Shown here: positions 27,291-36,476 of the stretch, in pieces | How the letters are laid out: each line of letters opens with the position of its first letter | How positions within the stretch are numbered: position 1 is the stretch's first letter | From: Anaerolineae bacterium | GTDB lineage: Bacteria; Chloroflexota; Anaerolineae; Aggregatilineales; Aggregatilineaceae | Direction: 5' to 3' | DNA: 64,000 nt | Assembly: GCA_027494015.1 (NCBI GenBank) | Contig: JAOSJP010000037.1 | Coordinates: forward strand, 62,001 to 126,000 | Program-made: the position numbers and the translations under genes | Notes under the pieces: generated by a model | What the model saw: only the letters and a program-made list of their open reading frames with translations | The model's database searches: none | Told to the model about the DNA's origin: nothing

Positions 27291-28882
27291 TTGCCGCTTG
27301 CATACGCAATGAGATCGAATGATGGGTCTTGCATCTGGTCGAGCGACAGCGGCAACTGATCGCGCAAGATGAGATCAATTGCGCCCAGTTCGGCATCGTA
27401 GCCACAGCCTGCGGCGGCCTGCAGCTCGCCTTTACTGATATAAAAGGCGATGAATTTCCCTTGTTCGGGCGTGCCGCCCCAATAAATGATCTCATCCCAC
27501 CTTGAGGCATGGCCCACGTAATTCAGCGTCAGTTTCCACTGTGTAGTCCAGAAAAATGGCACCCGGCGGTCAATGATCTGGCTTTCGCCGAGCATGTTGC
27601 GCGCTGCGACCATGCCTTGCTGTTGAGCAACCCGCCAGTGCTCGATGCGCACCCCGTCGTCGCTACCATCGCCCCACCTGGCAATATCACCCGCCGCATA
27701 CACATCGGCAGAATTCGTCTGCAGGCGGTGATTTACTCGCACAGAATGGTCTTGCTCATTCAGCAACAGGCCAGAGTCGAGAAGAAAGTTCGTGGCAGGC
27801 ACAACGCCAACACCAGCAACCACGAAATCGGCATCCAGTCTCTCACCGCTCTTAAGCTCAACCTGCCTGACCTGCCCATCCTGGCCCGTGAAGCCGGCAA
27901 CGCCATCACCCAGGCAGAAGCGCACACCGTTTTGTTCGTGTTCCCGTTGGAACATGCGGCCAATATCATCGCCAAGAACGTGGCTGAAGGGCACCTCTTC
28001 GGGGGCAACCACAGTTATCGCCACCCCGCGCCCCCCCGCCAGCGAAGCCGCCACTTCCAGCCCGATAAAACTTGCGCCAATGACGACGGCCCGTTTGCCG
28101 TCAGTTGCCGCTTGAATGATCCGGTCGGCATCTTCCAGTGTTCGCAGGGAGTAGATTCCGTTCAACTCCGCGCCAGGAACACCTTTGAGCTGTCGTGGCA
28201 TTCCGCCCGTTGCCAGCAGCAGCTTGTCGTAATGGATAGGCGCTCCCTGGCCAGTATAGACGGTGTGTGCTTCCAGATCGATTCTGGTTACGGGAGTATC
28301 GAGGAGAAGTGCGATGTCCCGCTCGGCATACCAATTGTGATTCCGAAGCGGAATCCACTCCGGTTTCGCGTGCCCAGCAAGATAGTCTTTCGATAAATTG
28401 GGCCTGTCAACCGGAACGTCCGGTGCAGCGCTGACAATAGTGATCCGGCCCGCAAAGCCAGCCCGGCGTAGTTCCTCGGCGGCAGCGTTCCCCGCCGCCC
28501 CACCTCCCACGATGACGAAATGGCGCGCTTCGGCTGGGGAAGCCTTTCCCTGCGGCTCTGTCTTGTTATCGTGAGGGATGGTGATGGTCACAAGACCGTC
28601 TTCAATATGGACAGGATAGTGGGGCAGATCGTTGAGGGCCGGAGGCTCCAGCCTCAGGCCGCTGCGAATATCAAAATAGGAATGATGCCAGGGGCAGACG
28701 ATGGAGTGCTCTTTGAGCACACCTTCGTTGAGAGGGGCACCATAGTGTGTGCACCTGGCACCAAAGGCGTAATATTCGTCTTGTACGCGGGCCAGGATAA
28801 CTGGCTTACCATCCAACTCAATCCGCCGCATTTCGCCGTTCTGCAGAAAGCTATCCGCAGGACCAACTCGATACGCAGGCAT
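27260..28882 (-). CDS. Rieske [2Fe-2S] plus FAD-dependent pyridine nucleotide-disulfide oxidoreductase
   Basis: 540 residues. Residues 1-105 are a Rieske domain: CTH (Cys44, His46) and CPWHH (Cys63, His66). Residues 118-430 are an FAD/NAD(P) reductase with VIVGGGAAGNAAAEEL (FAD), VVIGASFIGLEVAASL (NAD) and the FAD-contact motif VYAAGDIAR. The C-terminal about 80 residues resemble the reductase C-terminal domain. This is the AIFM3/ferredoxin-reductase-like architecture, moving electrons between NAD(P)H, FAD and an iron-sulfur centre. The start at 28882 has AAGAAGGGG upstream. The last nine residues (LMRIDDHDR) and stop are encoded by the family B repeat. Confidence 0.92.
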   Translation of the reverse strand: MPAYRVGPADSFLQNGEMRRIELDGKPVILARVQDEYYAFGARCTHYGAPLNEGVLKEHSIVCPWHHSYFDIRSGLRLEPPALNDLPHYPVHIEDGLVTITIPHDNKTEPQGKASPAEARHFVIVGGGAAGNAAAEELRRAGFAGRITIVSAAPDVPVDRPNLSKDYLAGHAKPEWIPLRNHNWYAERDIALLLDTPVTRIDLEAHTVYTGQGAPIHYDKLLLATGGMPRQLKGVPGAELNGIYSLRTLEDADRIIQAATDGKRAVVIGASFIGLEVAASLAGGRGVAITVVAPEEVPFSHVLGDDIGRMFQREHEQNGVRFCLGDGVAGFTGQDGQVRQVELKSGERLDADFVVAGVGVVPATNFLLDSGLLLNEQDHSVRVNHRLQTNSADVYAAGDIARWGDGSDDGVRIEHWRVAQQQGMVAARNMLGESQIIDRRVPFFWTTQWKLTLNYVGHASRWDEIIYWGGTPEQGKFIAFYISKGELQAAAGCGYDAELGAIDLILRDQLPLSLDQMQDPSFDLIAYASGNLMRIDDHDR

Positions 28883-29077
28883 CACGTTACCCCTTCTTGA
28901 AGTAGTTGTCATAACTGTTAACACGGAGTATCGGATAAGTCCTGGGGATTGCCAAACAGGAGCGGTAACTCTGGATGAGACGGAGCATGTAGCCTGACCT
29001 GCACAGGGTCTGCCGGGCATGTGGCCCCGCCGCTCCATGAGCCCATGTGCCCACCCCCCACCTTGCGCCCGGCGCGG

Positions 29078-29083
29078 TATAAT
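29078..29083 (+). promoter_or_regulatory. Possible -10 box
   Basis: Perfect TATAAT 54 bases before the ATG at 29138; no good -35 at 17 bases. Confidence 0.4.
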
Positions 29084-29137
29084 CCACTCCAGCACCGCCG
29101 GGACTGCCTCGCGCTCCCGGCGCAGAGGATGCCGCTC

Positions 29138-29815
29138 ATGCTCAAGATCGCCGTGTTCGGTTTCTACAGCCCGGACCAGTCGCGCCCTGCCGCGACCGAC
29201 GGCTCGCCCTACCTCTCGCCAATCACGACGGAGGAGTTCATGCGCACCGTCTGGGCGATGGAGCCGGAGGAGCGGCGTGTGGGCGGCGCGCCGGACACGC
29301 TGGGCTTCGCCAAGCTGACGACGCTGACGGCGCAGCCGGTGTACGTGCAGCGGCTCAGCGACGAGATGGCGCACAGCGCGGGCCTGCTGGCCTGCGACGG
29401 CTACATCGCCATCATTGACGCGGTGAAGATTCTGGCGCCGCGCACCATTCAAAGCGCGCTGCGCCGCCTGCACGCACAGCACCCCACCGCCGATGTGATC
29501 ATCGCCGCCGGGCGGCAGAACGAGCCAGACGCCTTCTCGTCCGACGAGATTCGCCAGATGCTCGGCCTCAGCCCGTCGCTGCTGATCATGCCCTACGTGC
29601 CCGGCGAGCCGAAGACGGTGCACCGCCTGATCCGGCGCATGGTGCGCTACATAGACAACCCGGACCGCGTCCCGCCGCCCATTTTCGCTGGCGAGCTGTC
29701 TCTCGCCCCGCCAGCCCTCGCCCGCGACGGACAGCGGCCCCGCCCCTGCGCCCCAGGCGACGACGCGCGTCCGCGCCGCGCATCGAGCGCCTGGATCACG
29801 TGGCCATTGCCGTGA
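29138..29815 (+). CDS. Degenerate small-GTPase-like protein, C-terminus uncertain
   Basis: 225 residues as read. The order of elements resembles a Ras/MglA-type G domain: MLKIAVFGFY as strand 1, DGYIAIIDAVK as the strand-3/4 region, ADVIIAAGRQNEPDAFSSDE where VxxNKxDxxDA is expected, and LLIMPYVPGEPKTVHRLI as the final strand and helix. The P-loop GxxxxGK[ST] and the NKxD motif are both missing, so it should not bind GTP normally. AGAGG lies 8 bases before the chosen ATG. The last 40 residues are a Pro/Arg-rich tail that runs into the next gene in a different frame, and a frameshift there is likely; it may once have been fused to the VOC domain. Confidence 0.6.
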   Translation: MLKIAVFGFYSPDQSRPAATDGSPYLSPITTEEFMRTVWAMEPEERRVGGAPDTLGFAKLTTLTAQPVYVQRLSDEMAHSAGLLACDGYIAIIDAVKILAPRTIQSALRRLHAQHPTADVIIAAGRQNEPDAFSSDEIRQMLGLSPSLLIMPYVPGEPKTVHRLIRRMVRYIDNPDRVPPPIFAGELSLAPPALARDGQRPRPCAPGDDARPRRASSAWITWPLP

Positions 29816-30191
29816 GCGACCTGGCGCGCGCGCTGGCCTTTACCAGGGCTTGCTCGGCTTCCGGCCCCTGGGCCAGATTGACCTGCCCGGTGAAGACCCG
29901 CCGCGCGCCATCGCGCACCTGGCTACCGGGCGCGGCGTGCTGGCGCTGGTCAGCGGCGCGACAGGCGTTGACAAGGCGGCGGCGAGGGCAGAGAATCGCC
30001 CTGGCCCGCTCTACGTCGCACTGCGCGTGGTGGGACTGGACGCCATCGTCGCGCGGCTGGCGCAGGCAGGAGTCGCCGTGCGCAGCGCGCCGGTGAGCAC
30101 GAGTTATGGCGTGCGCGTCGCTGTGATCGCCGACCCGGACGGCACGCCGATCCAGCTTGTCGAGGGCGACTTTGTCTATGCGCGGCGCTAA
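29782..30191 (+). pseudogene. VOC/glyoxalase-family protein, frameshifted
   Basis: Frame 1 gives IERLDHVAIAVSDLARALAF; then a single T missing from the TTT at 29839-29841 moves the continuation to another frame: YQGLLGFRPLGQIDLPGEDPP to the end VIADPDGTPIQLVEGDF. Together this is a normal vicinal-oxygen-chelate domain of about 135 residues with metal ligand His in LDHVAIAV and Glu in IQLVEGDF. Restoring one base makes it intact. Either a real pseudogene or a homopolymer sequencing error. No separate start codon is obvious, consistent with fusion to the preceding gene. Confidence 0.75.
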
Positions 30192-30277
30192 CGAGACTCA
30201 CAACTGGCTGCCGACTACTGCCGACTCACGACTGACAACTGACGACCAACGACACCCCACAAGGACACGCACAGAGT

Positions 30278-31108
30278 ATGACTCACGACCCCACTCCCAA
30301 TGGGTACCTGCCGCAGGATTATCACGTGCACACCGAGGCAAGCTGCGACTGCCGGGCGACAATGGCCGAGATGTGCCGCAGCGCCGTGCAGCAGGGCATC
30401 GCCGAGATCGCCTTCACCGACCACTTCGATCCCAAGCCCGAAGACCTGTGCTCTGGCTACTACCGCCCGGAACGCTACTTCGCCGCGCTGGAAGCGGCCC
30501 GCCGCGAGTTTGGGCCGCAGGGCCTGACCATCCGCGCCGGAGTCGAGCTGGGCGAGTATCACCTGTTCCACACGGACATGGCACCGGTGCTGGCCGCCTG
30601 GCCCTACGATTTCGTGCTGGGCAGCCTGCACTGGGTTGGCGACCAGATTGTGTTCGACGAGAGCTACTTCCGCGCGAATGGCCCGCACGATTCCTACGCC
30701 CGCTATTTCACCGAGCTTGAGCGGCTGGCCCGCTTCGGCGGCTTCGACGTGCTCGCGCACCCGGATGTGGTCAAGCGCGTCGGCTACGGTGCGGTGGGCG
30801 GCTTCGACATCCGCCAGTGGGAAGACCTGGTGCGCCCGGTCTGGCGCGCCTGCATCGAGAACGGCATCGGCATCGAGATCAACACGTCGTCGCTGCGGGG
30901 CAGCGTCGGCGAAGTGCACCCCGGCCCGGACTCGCTGCGCTGGTACCGCGAGCTGGGCGGAGAAATCCTGACCATCGGCAGCGACAGTCACCGGCCCGGT
31001 CATGTGGGCGCGGGGCTGGGCGAGGCCCTGGAAGTGGCGCGGGCGGCGGGCTTCACCCGGCTGGCCAGCTTTGAGGGACGGCGCATCACGCGCTGGATCC
31101 CGATCTAG
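30278..31108 (+). CDS. PHP-domain phosphatase, HisJ (histidinol-phosphatase)-like
   Basis: 276 residues. The PHP metal motifs are present: DYHVHTEAS (HxH), AFTDHFDP, GVELGEY, GSLHW, DVLAHPDV and SDSHRP. The family hydrolyses phosphate esters using a trinuclear metal site; the HisJ-type subgroup includes L-histidinol phosphatase, although other substrates are possible and no other his biosynthesis gene is nearby. Cytoplasmic. The start follows GACAC with no strong ribosome site (AAGGAC 14 bases upstream). Upstream 30190-30255 is a short family D repeat. Confidence 0.88.
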   Translation: MTHDPTPNGYLPQDYHVHTEASCDCRATMAEMCRSAVQQGIAEIAFTDHFDPKPEDLCSGYYRPERYFAALEAARREFGPQGLTIRAGVELGEYHLFHTDMAPVLAAWPYDFVLGSLHWVGDQIVFDESYFRANGPHDSYARYFTELERLARFGGFDVLAHPDVVKRVGYGAVGGFDIRQWEDLVRPVWRACIENGIGIEINTSSLRGSVGEVHPGPDSLRWYRELGGEILTIGSDSHRPGHVGAGLGEALEVARAAGFTRLASFEGRRITRWIPI

Positions 31109-31198
31109 GGAGAGTGGTCAGGCTGAGGCGTTGCAGCCTGCAGTGTCCTGGGAGGGAGAAGGCCACTCAAGACCATTCCCGATTCTGCCGCTTTAGTG

Positions 31199-31285
31199 TA
31201 TACTATTCAGTAATCCGTGTTAACGGAGTTGGATCGCCCGCAGGGGCGAGCGTAAGAGAGCCTGGAAACAGGTTCTCTTATTTAT
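31199..31285 (+). ncRNA. Three consecutive tetraloop hairpins, possible small RNA or terminator
   Basis: After TATACT at 31199-31204 come three perfect or near-perfect hairpins: TCCGT-GTTA-ACGGA (31214-31227), CGCCC-GCAG-GGGCG (31235-31248) and a 12-bp stem TAAGAGAGCCTG-GAAA-CAGGTTCTCTTA (31253-31280), then TTTAT. It lies between the convergent PHP and glgB genes, so the last stem may simply be their shared terminator. Confidence 0.45.
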
Positions 31286-31343
31286 GCGGCTTTAGGAAGA
31301 GCAGCAGGCCATACTGCTCCAGTCGTTCCAGCAACCGTCCCAG

Positions 31344-33549
31344 TTACACGTCTTCCCGCCTGAGCACAACCATCCCCAGCGGCGGAATGGTCAGGCGGAC
31401 GCTCTGCGACCAGCGGTGCCAGGGGGATCGGGTCGCTGTGCTTGCCGCCGAGGTTGCCCACGTTCCCCCCGCCGTACACGCTCGCGTCGCTGTTGAGCAG
31501 CTCGCGGTAATAGCCCGGCTGCGGCACGCCGATGCGGTAGTCGTGGCGCGGCACCGGCGTGAAGTTGAGCGCCACCACCAGGAAGTCGGAGCGGTCTTCG
31601 GCGTAGCGCACGTAAGTGTAAACGCTCTGCTCGGCGTCGTTGGCCTCGATCCAGTCGAAGCCCGCCGCGTCGAAGTCGCGCTGCCACAGCGCCGGCTGCT
31701 CCCGATAGAAGCGATTCAATTCGCGCGCCCAGCGCTGCACCCCCTGGTGCATCGGGAAGTTCTCGACCAGGTGCCAGTCCAGGCTGCGCGCCTCGCTCCA
31801 CTCGCGCCACTGCCCGAACTCCTGCCCCATGAAGAGCAGCTTCTTGCCGGGGTGCGTCATCTGGTAGCCGAGCAGCAGGCGCAGCGTGGCGAACTGCTGC
31901 CACCAGTCGCCGGGAATCTTGCTGATCAGCGCGCCCTTCATGTGCACGACCTCGTCGTGCGACAGCGAGAGCACGAAGTTCTCGCTGAAGGCGTACATCA
32001 GCGAGAAGGTGAGCTGGTGATGGTGCCAGCGCCGGTAAATCGGCTCGCGGCTGATGTAGTCCAGCGTGTCGTGCATCCAGCCCATGTTCCACTTGAGGGT
32101 GAAGCCCAGCCCGCCCAGGTAGGTCGGGCGCGAGACCATCGGCCAGGCTGTCGACTCCTCGGCGATGGTCAGGCAGCCGGGGCACTGGCTGTGAATCTCG
32201 GCGTTGGCCTCCTGCAAGAAGCGGATGGCCGCCAGGTTCTCGTTGCCGCCGTGCTCGTTGGGCACCCACTCGCCCGCTTCGCGCCCGAAGTCGAGGTAGA
32301 TCATCGAAGAGACGGCGTCCACGCGCAGCGCGTCCACGTGATATTTCTTCAGCCAGAACAGGGCGTTGCTGATCAGGAAGTTGCGCACCTCGTTGCGGGC
32401 GTAGTTGAAGATGTACGTGCCCCAGTGGGGGTGCTCGCCCTGGCGCGGGTCGGCGTGCTCGTAGAGGTGCGTGCCGTCGAAGTAGCTGAGAGCGTGCCCG
32501 TCTTTGGGAAAGTGCGCCGGCACCCAGTCGAGGATGACGCCGATGCCGTGCTGGTGGCACTGGTCAATCAGGTGCATCAGGTCGTGCGGGGTCCCGAAGC
32601 GACTGGTCGCGGCGAAGTAGCCGGTCACCTGGTAGCCCCACGACAGATCGAGCGCGTGCTCGGCGACGGGCATCAGCTCGATGTGCGTATAGCCCATCTC
32701 CTGGACGTAGGGCACCAGCGTCTCGGCCAGCTCGCGGTAGGTCAGCCATTCCAGCCCGTCGGTCTTGCGCCGCCACGAGCCGAGATGCACCTCGTAGATG
32801 CTCAGCGGCGCGCGCAGCGGGTCGCGGGCGGGGCGGGCCTCCATCCAGGCCGCGTCGCCCCATTCGTAACGGTCGAGATCCACGACCAGCGAGGCTGTGC
32901 GCGGGCGCATCTCCTGGGCGAAGCCGTAGGGGTCGGTCTTCTGCGTCTGGTAGCCGGCGGTGCGCGTGCGCAGGTCGAACTTGTAGGCAGTCCACTCGTC
33001 CAGGCCGGGGATGAACAGCTCCCAGATGCCGGCGTCGGGATGCAGGCGCATGGGATGAACGCGCACATCCCAGCCGTTGAAGTCGCCGATGACGCTGACG
33101 CGATAGGCATTGGGCGCCCACACGGCGAAATGCACGCCGCGCACGCCGTCCACTTCGCGCAGGTGCGCGCCCAGCCGCTCGAAGCTGGTGAAGTGCCGCC
33201 CCTCGCTGAGCAGGTACAGGTCATACTCGGTCAGCAGCGGGCCGAAGCGGTAGGGATCGCGCAGCGTCTCTTCGCGCCCATCGTGCGTCCGGGCGACGAA
33301 GTGATAGGGCGGCGGAGGCCACGCCGCTTCCAGCGTGACGGCGAAGAGGCCGCCCTCGTCCAGGCGGGTCATGGGCAGGCGCGCGCCATCCCGCTCGACA
33401 ACCAGGGTCATGGCAGCGGCGTCCGGGCGGAAGGCGCGCACGGCGATCTTTCCCTCTTCTACCGGGTGCGGGCCGAGCAAGGCGAACGGATCGCCGTGAT
33501 CGCCGCTGAGCAGGTTGCGAAGGGCGTCCGGGTGCAGATCAGGTGTCAT
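31344..33549 (-). CDS. glgB: 1,4-alpha-glucan branching enzyme, frameshifted near its end
   Basis: GH13 branching enzyme with N-terminal CBM48-type modules (about residues 10-210) and a TIM barrel with [23 protein letters not shown] (nucleophile Asp), AEESTAWP (acid/base Glu) and [12 protein letters not shown]. It makes alpha-1,6 branches in glycogen. A run of five C on the coding strand (31422-31426) should be four: as read, the frame continues with unrelated sequence to 31282; removing one base gives the standard ending [20 protein letters not shown] and a stop at 31344, total 734 residues, normal for the family. AGGAG lies 7 bases before the ATG at 33549. Confidence 0.92.
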
Positions 33550-33560
33550 GGCGCACTCCT

Positions 33561-33890
33561 GGATTGCGGATTTGGGATTGCGGATTTCGAATTGCGAATT
33601 TCGAATTGAAAGGCAAAAGCTGACTTCACACTTCACAATCCGCACTGCGTCACAATTGGATTTCGGATTGCGAATTGCGGATTGCGAATTGAAAGGCAAA
33701 AGCTGACTTCACACTTCGCAACTTCACAATCCGCAAAATTGGGCAAAGTCACAATTGATTTGGATTTCGGATTGCGAATTGCGAATTGAAAATCGCACTT
33801 CACATTTCGCACTTCACAATCCGCAATCCACAATTCGCAATCCGCACTTCGCAATCCGCAATCCGCAATCCGCAATCCGCAATTCCTTCG
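33561..33890. repeat. Family C octamer repeat forming a large inverted structure
   Basis: About 330 bases built from GGATTGCG, GAATTGCG and GAATTTCG units on the left half and the complementary CAATCCGC, CGCAATCC units on the right half. A 50-base segment containing GAAAGGCAAAAGCTGACTTC is duplicated at 33608 and 33690. Confidence 0.85.
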
Positions 33891-33892
33891 CG

Positions 33893-35503
33893 CTACTGCA
33901 CGAAGAGCGTCACCCGCGCTGGCTCGCTGGCCTGCGTCCCGCTGTAGGCGGTCACCGTCAGTTCGTGCGTGCCGGTGCTGTTGACCGAATAGGTGAACCA
34001 GCCCTGGAACGTCTTCTCCCCGCTGCCCTCGATGGTGTTGAGCACCTGCCCGAAGCGGCGCAGCTCGATGCGCGTGATGCCGCCCTGGGCGCTGGCGGTG
34101 AACTGCACGGCGACCAGGCTCCCCAGTTGGAGCATCGCCCCGTCCGCCGGAGCCGTGATCGTCAGCAGGGGACGGGCCACAGGCGCAGCGGTCGTGGCGG
34201 TGGCGGCGGGCGCGCCAGGGCCGGAATCCAGCAGCAGCGCGCTGATCAGCACGATGCCCGCCATCACGATCAGAGCGGCGATCAGGACGACCGCGATGGT
34301 CAGCAGACGCCCGAACCCGCCGCCCGGCGGCTCAACAGCTACCGGCTCCGGCGCGCGATAGGGCGGCGCGTAGCCGGTTATCGAGGGCGTCGAGGGGCGG
34401 GCCTGGTACGGCGGCGCGGCGTAGGCGGGCGGCGGATTGGCCGCCGGAGATCGGTGCCCGAACGGAGCCGCGCGCCGCGCCGGGGGCATGGTCTCGGCAG
34501 GGGGCAGCGGCGGGCGCACGGCGCGGTTGGTCAGAGCCATATCGGGCTGATCCGCGTCGTCCGCATGGGCCAGCAGGTCTTCTTCGGCCAGCGCGTCGGC
34601 CAGGTCTGCGTCGAGGGGCGCGTCGAGCAATTCAGGCGGCGCGTCGAAAACGGTCTGCTCTGGCAGGCGGGCCGGAAAACTGAGCGCCCGGTCGAGGTCG
34701 CGCGCCAGCGCGCCCGCCGAGGCATAGCGTGCGCGGCGGTCTTTGGCCAGCGCCCGCCGGAGCACCAGCTCGACGTCGGGCGGCAGCGCAGGGTTGAACT
34801 GGCGGACGGGCGTCGGCTGCTGGTCGAGATGCTGGTACATCAGCCCATGCGGAGTCTCGGCGGCGAAGGGCACCTTCCCGGCGAGCATCTGGTAGACCAT
34901 CACGCCCAGCGCATAGACATCGGTGCGCGCGTCCACCGGCTCCGAGCGCCACTGCTCCGGGGCCATGTAGGTTGGCGTGCCCATCACGGCGTTCGGCGCA
35001 GTCAGGCCGGTGAAGACTCCGCCGACGATCAGCTTGGCGATGCCGAAGTCGGTCAGGAAGACGCGGTCGCGCCCCTCCAGCAGGACGTTGGTCGGCTTGA
35101 GGTCGCGGTGCACGATGCCATGCCGGTGCGCGTAGTCCAGCGCGTCGGCGATCTGCCCGGTGAGCAGGGAGACACGCGCGAGGGGCAGCGGCCTGCCGTG
35201 CAGCTCGTCGCCCAGCGTGCCGCCCTCGATCAGGCGCATGACCAGAAAGGTGTACGGCCCGGCGCGCCCGAAGTCGAAAACCGGCAGGATGTGCGGGTGC
35301 TGAAGCTGAGCGATGATGCGCGCCTCGCGCTCGAAGCGGGCGATGAACTCGGCGTCGCTGGCCAGGCCTGGCGACAGCACCTTAATCGCTACGGGACGCT
35401 CCATGCTCGGCTGGTAGGCGCGGTAAACCATCGCCATGCCGCCCTTACCCAGCAGGCTGTGCAATTCGTACTGCCCGATGGTCGTCCCAGAGAGGTCCTG
35501 CAT
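33893..35503 (-). CDS. PknB-type Ser/Thr protein kinase with extracellular Ig-like domain
   Basis: 536 residues. A cytoplasmic Hanks kinase (residues 10-270) has LLGKGGMAMVYRA (glycine loop), VAIKVL (Lys), HRDLKPTN (catalytic), DFG and MAPEQW. A Pro/Ala-rich linker to about residue 395 leads to one membrane helix (LLTIAVVLIAALIVMAGIVLIS) and an outside domain of about 100 residues, beta-rich, resembling Ig-like/BACON folds (LTITAPADGAMLQLGSLVAV, GTHELTVTAYSG). It therefore couples an extracellular sensor to phosphorylation of cytoplasmic targets. The start lies in a weak ribosome context. Confidence 0.92.
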   Translation of the reverse strand: MQDLSGTTIGQYELHSLLGKGGMAMVYRAYQPSMERPVAIKVLSPGLASDAEFIARFEREARIIAQLQHPHILPVFDFGRAGPYTFLVMRLIEGGTLGDELHGRPLPLARVSLLTGQIADALDYAHRHGIVHRDLKPTNVLLEGRDRVFLTDFGIAKLIVGGVFTGLTAPNAVMGTPTYMAPEQWRSEPVDARTDVYALGVMVYQMLAGKVPFAAETPHGLMYQHLDQQPTPVRQFNPALPPDVELVLRRALAKDRRARYASAGALARDLDRALSFPARLPEQTVFDAPPELLDAPLDADLADALAEEDLLAHADDADQPDMALTNRAVRPPLPPAETMPPARRAAPFGHRSPAANPPPAYAAPPYQARPSTPSITGYAPPYRAPEPVAVEPPGGGFGRLLTIAVVLIAALIVMAGIVLISALLLDSGPGAPAATATTAAPVARPLLTITAPADGAMLQLGSLVAVQFTASAQGGITRIELRRFGQVLNTIEGSGEKTFQGWFTYSVNSTGTHELTVTAYSGTQASEPARVTLFVQ

Positions 35504-35584
35504 GAGTGCCCACCCCGATCGGTGCCCACAGGTCGCCTGTCCGCTATTGTACCCGATCTTCGGCGGCTCTCACGCCCCAAGGAG

Positions 35585-36460
35585 TGGGGGAGGGTGTGTG
35601 CAAAACCTGTCAGGTAGGGGCGCTGCTCTGCTGCGCCCTGGTTGACCTCACCCCCGGCCTCGCTGCGCTCGACAGCCGGAACTTGGCATCAACCCCTCTC
35701 CAATGAGCGAGAAGGGGCGGCGATGCCCGCGCCGTCAGTGGGCCGAGCGGGGGTGAGGTCAACGTGGGAGATCGGACCTCTGGAGCAGACTCTCCGAAGT
35801 TTCCAAAACTTCGGAAGTCTCTGCCCAGTCCAGGGCGCAGCAACACAGCGTCCGCTGGTTGACCTCACCCCCAGCCTCGCTGCGCTCGGCTTGCCCCCTC
35901 TCCAATGTGGAGAGGGGGCGGCGAGGCCCGCGCCAGTGGGCCGAGCGGGGGTGAGGTCAACGTGGGGGATCGGACTCAAGCAGGCTTCCGAAGTTTCCAA
36001 AACTTCGGAAGTCTTGCCCCGCCAGGGCGCAGCAACACAGCGTCGCCCTGGTTGCCCTCCCCTGGAATTGACCTCACCCCAGCCTCGCTGCGCTCGGCTT
36101 GCCCCCTCTCCAATGTGGAGAGGGGGCGGCGAGGCGCGTCAGGCGCCGAGCGGGGGTGAGGTCAACGTGGGGGATCGGACTCAAGCAGACTTCCGAAGTT
36201 TCCAAAACTTCGGAAGTCTCGCCCAGTCCAGGGCGCAGCAACACAGCGCCCTGGTTGACCTCACCCCCAGCCTCGCTGCGCTCGGCTTGCCCCCTCTCCA
36301 ATGTGGAGAGGGGGCGGCGAGGCCCGCGCCAGTGGGCCGAGCGGGGGGTGAGGTCAACGTGGGGGATCGGACTCAAGCAGACTTCCGAAGTTTCCAAAAC
36401 TTCGGAAGTCTTGCCCCGCCAGGGCGCAGCAACACAGCGCCCTGCTGCCCCCGCTGTCCG
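35585..36460. repeat. Array of four family A elements with TTCCGAAG palindromes
   Basis: Copies at 35642-35762, 35859-35960, 36068-36165 and 36255-36357, each followed by a spacer with ACTTCCGAAG TTTCCAAAAC TTCGGAAGT (or close) and by the hairpin CAGGGCGCAGCAACACAGCG plus CCCTG. Period about 190-215 bases. No gene is visible in this 970-base gap. Confidence 0.88.
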
Positions 36461-36476
36461 CTGACTGCTGAACGCT

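Noticed and set aside
28883..29623. N-terminal extension of the Rieske-FAD reductase frame
   Set aside because: The Rieske domain starts at 28882 with a good ribosome site; the extension is antisense to the next gene and has no domain.
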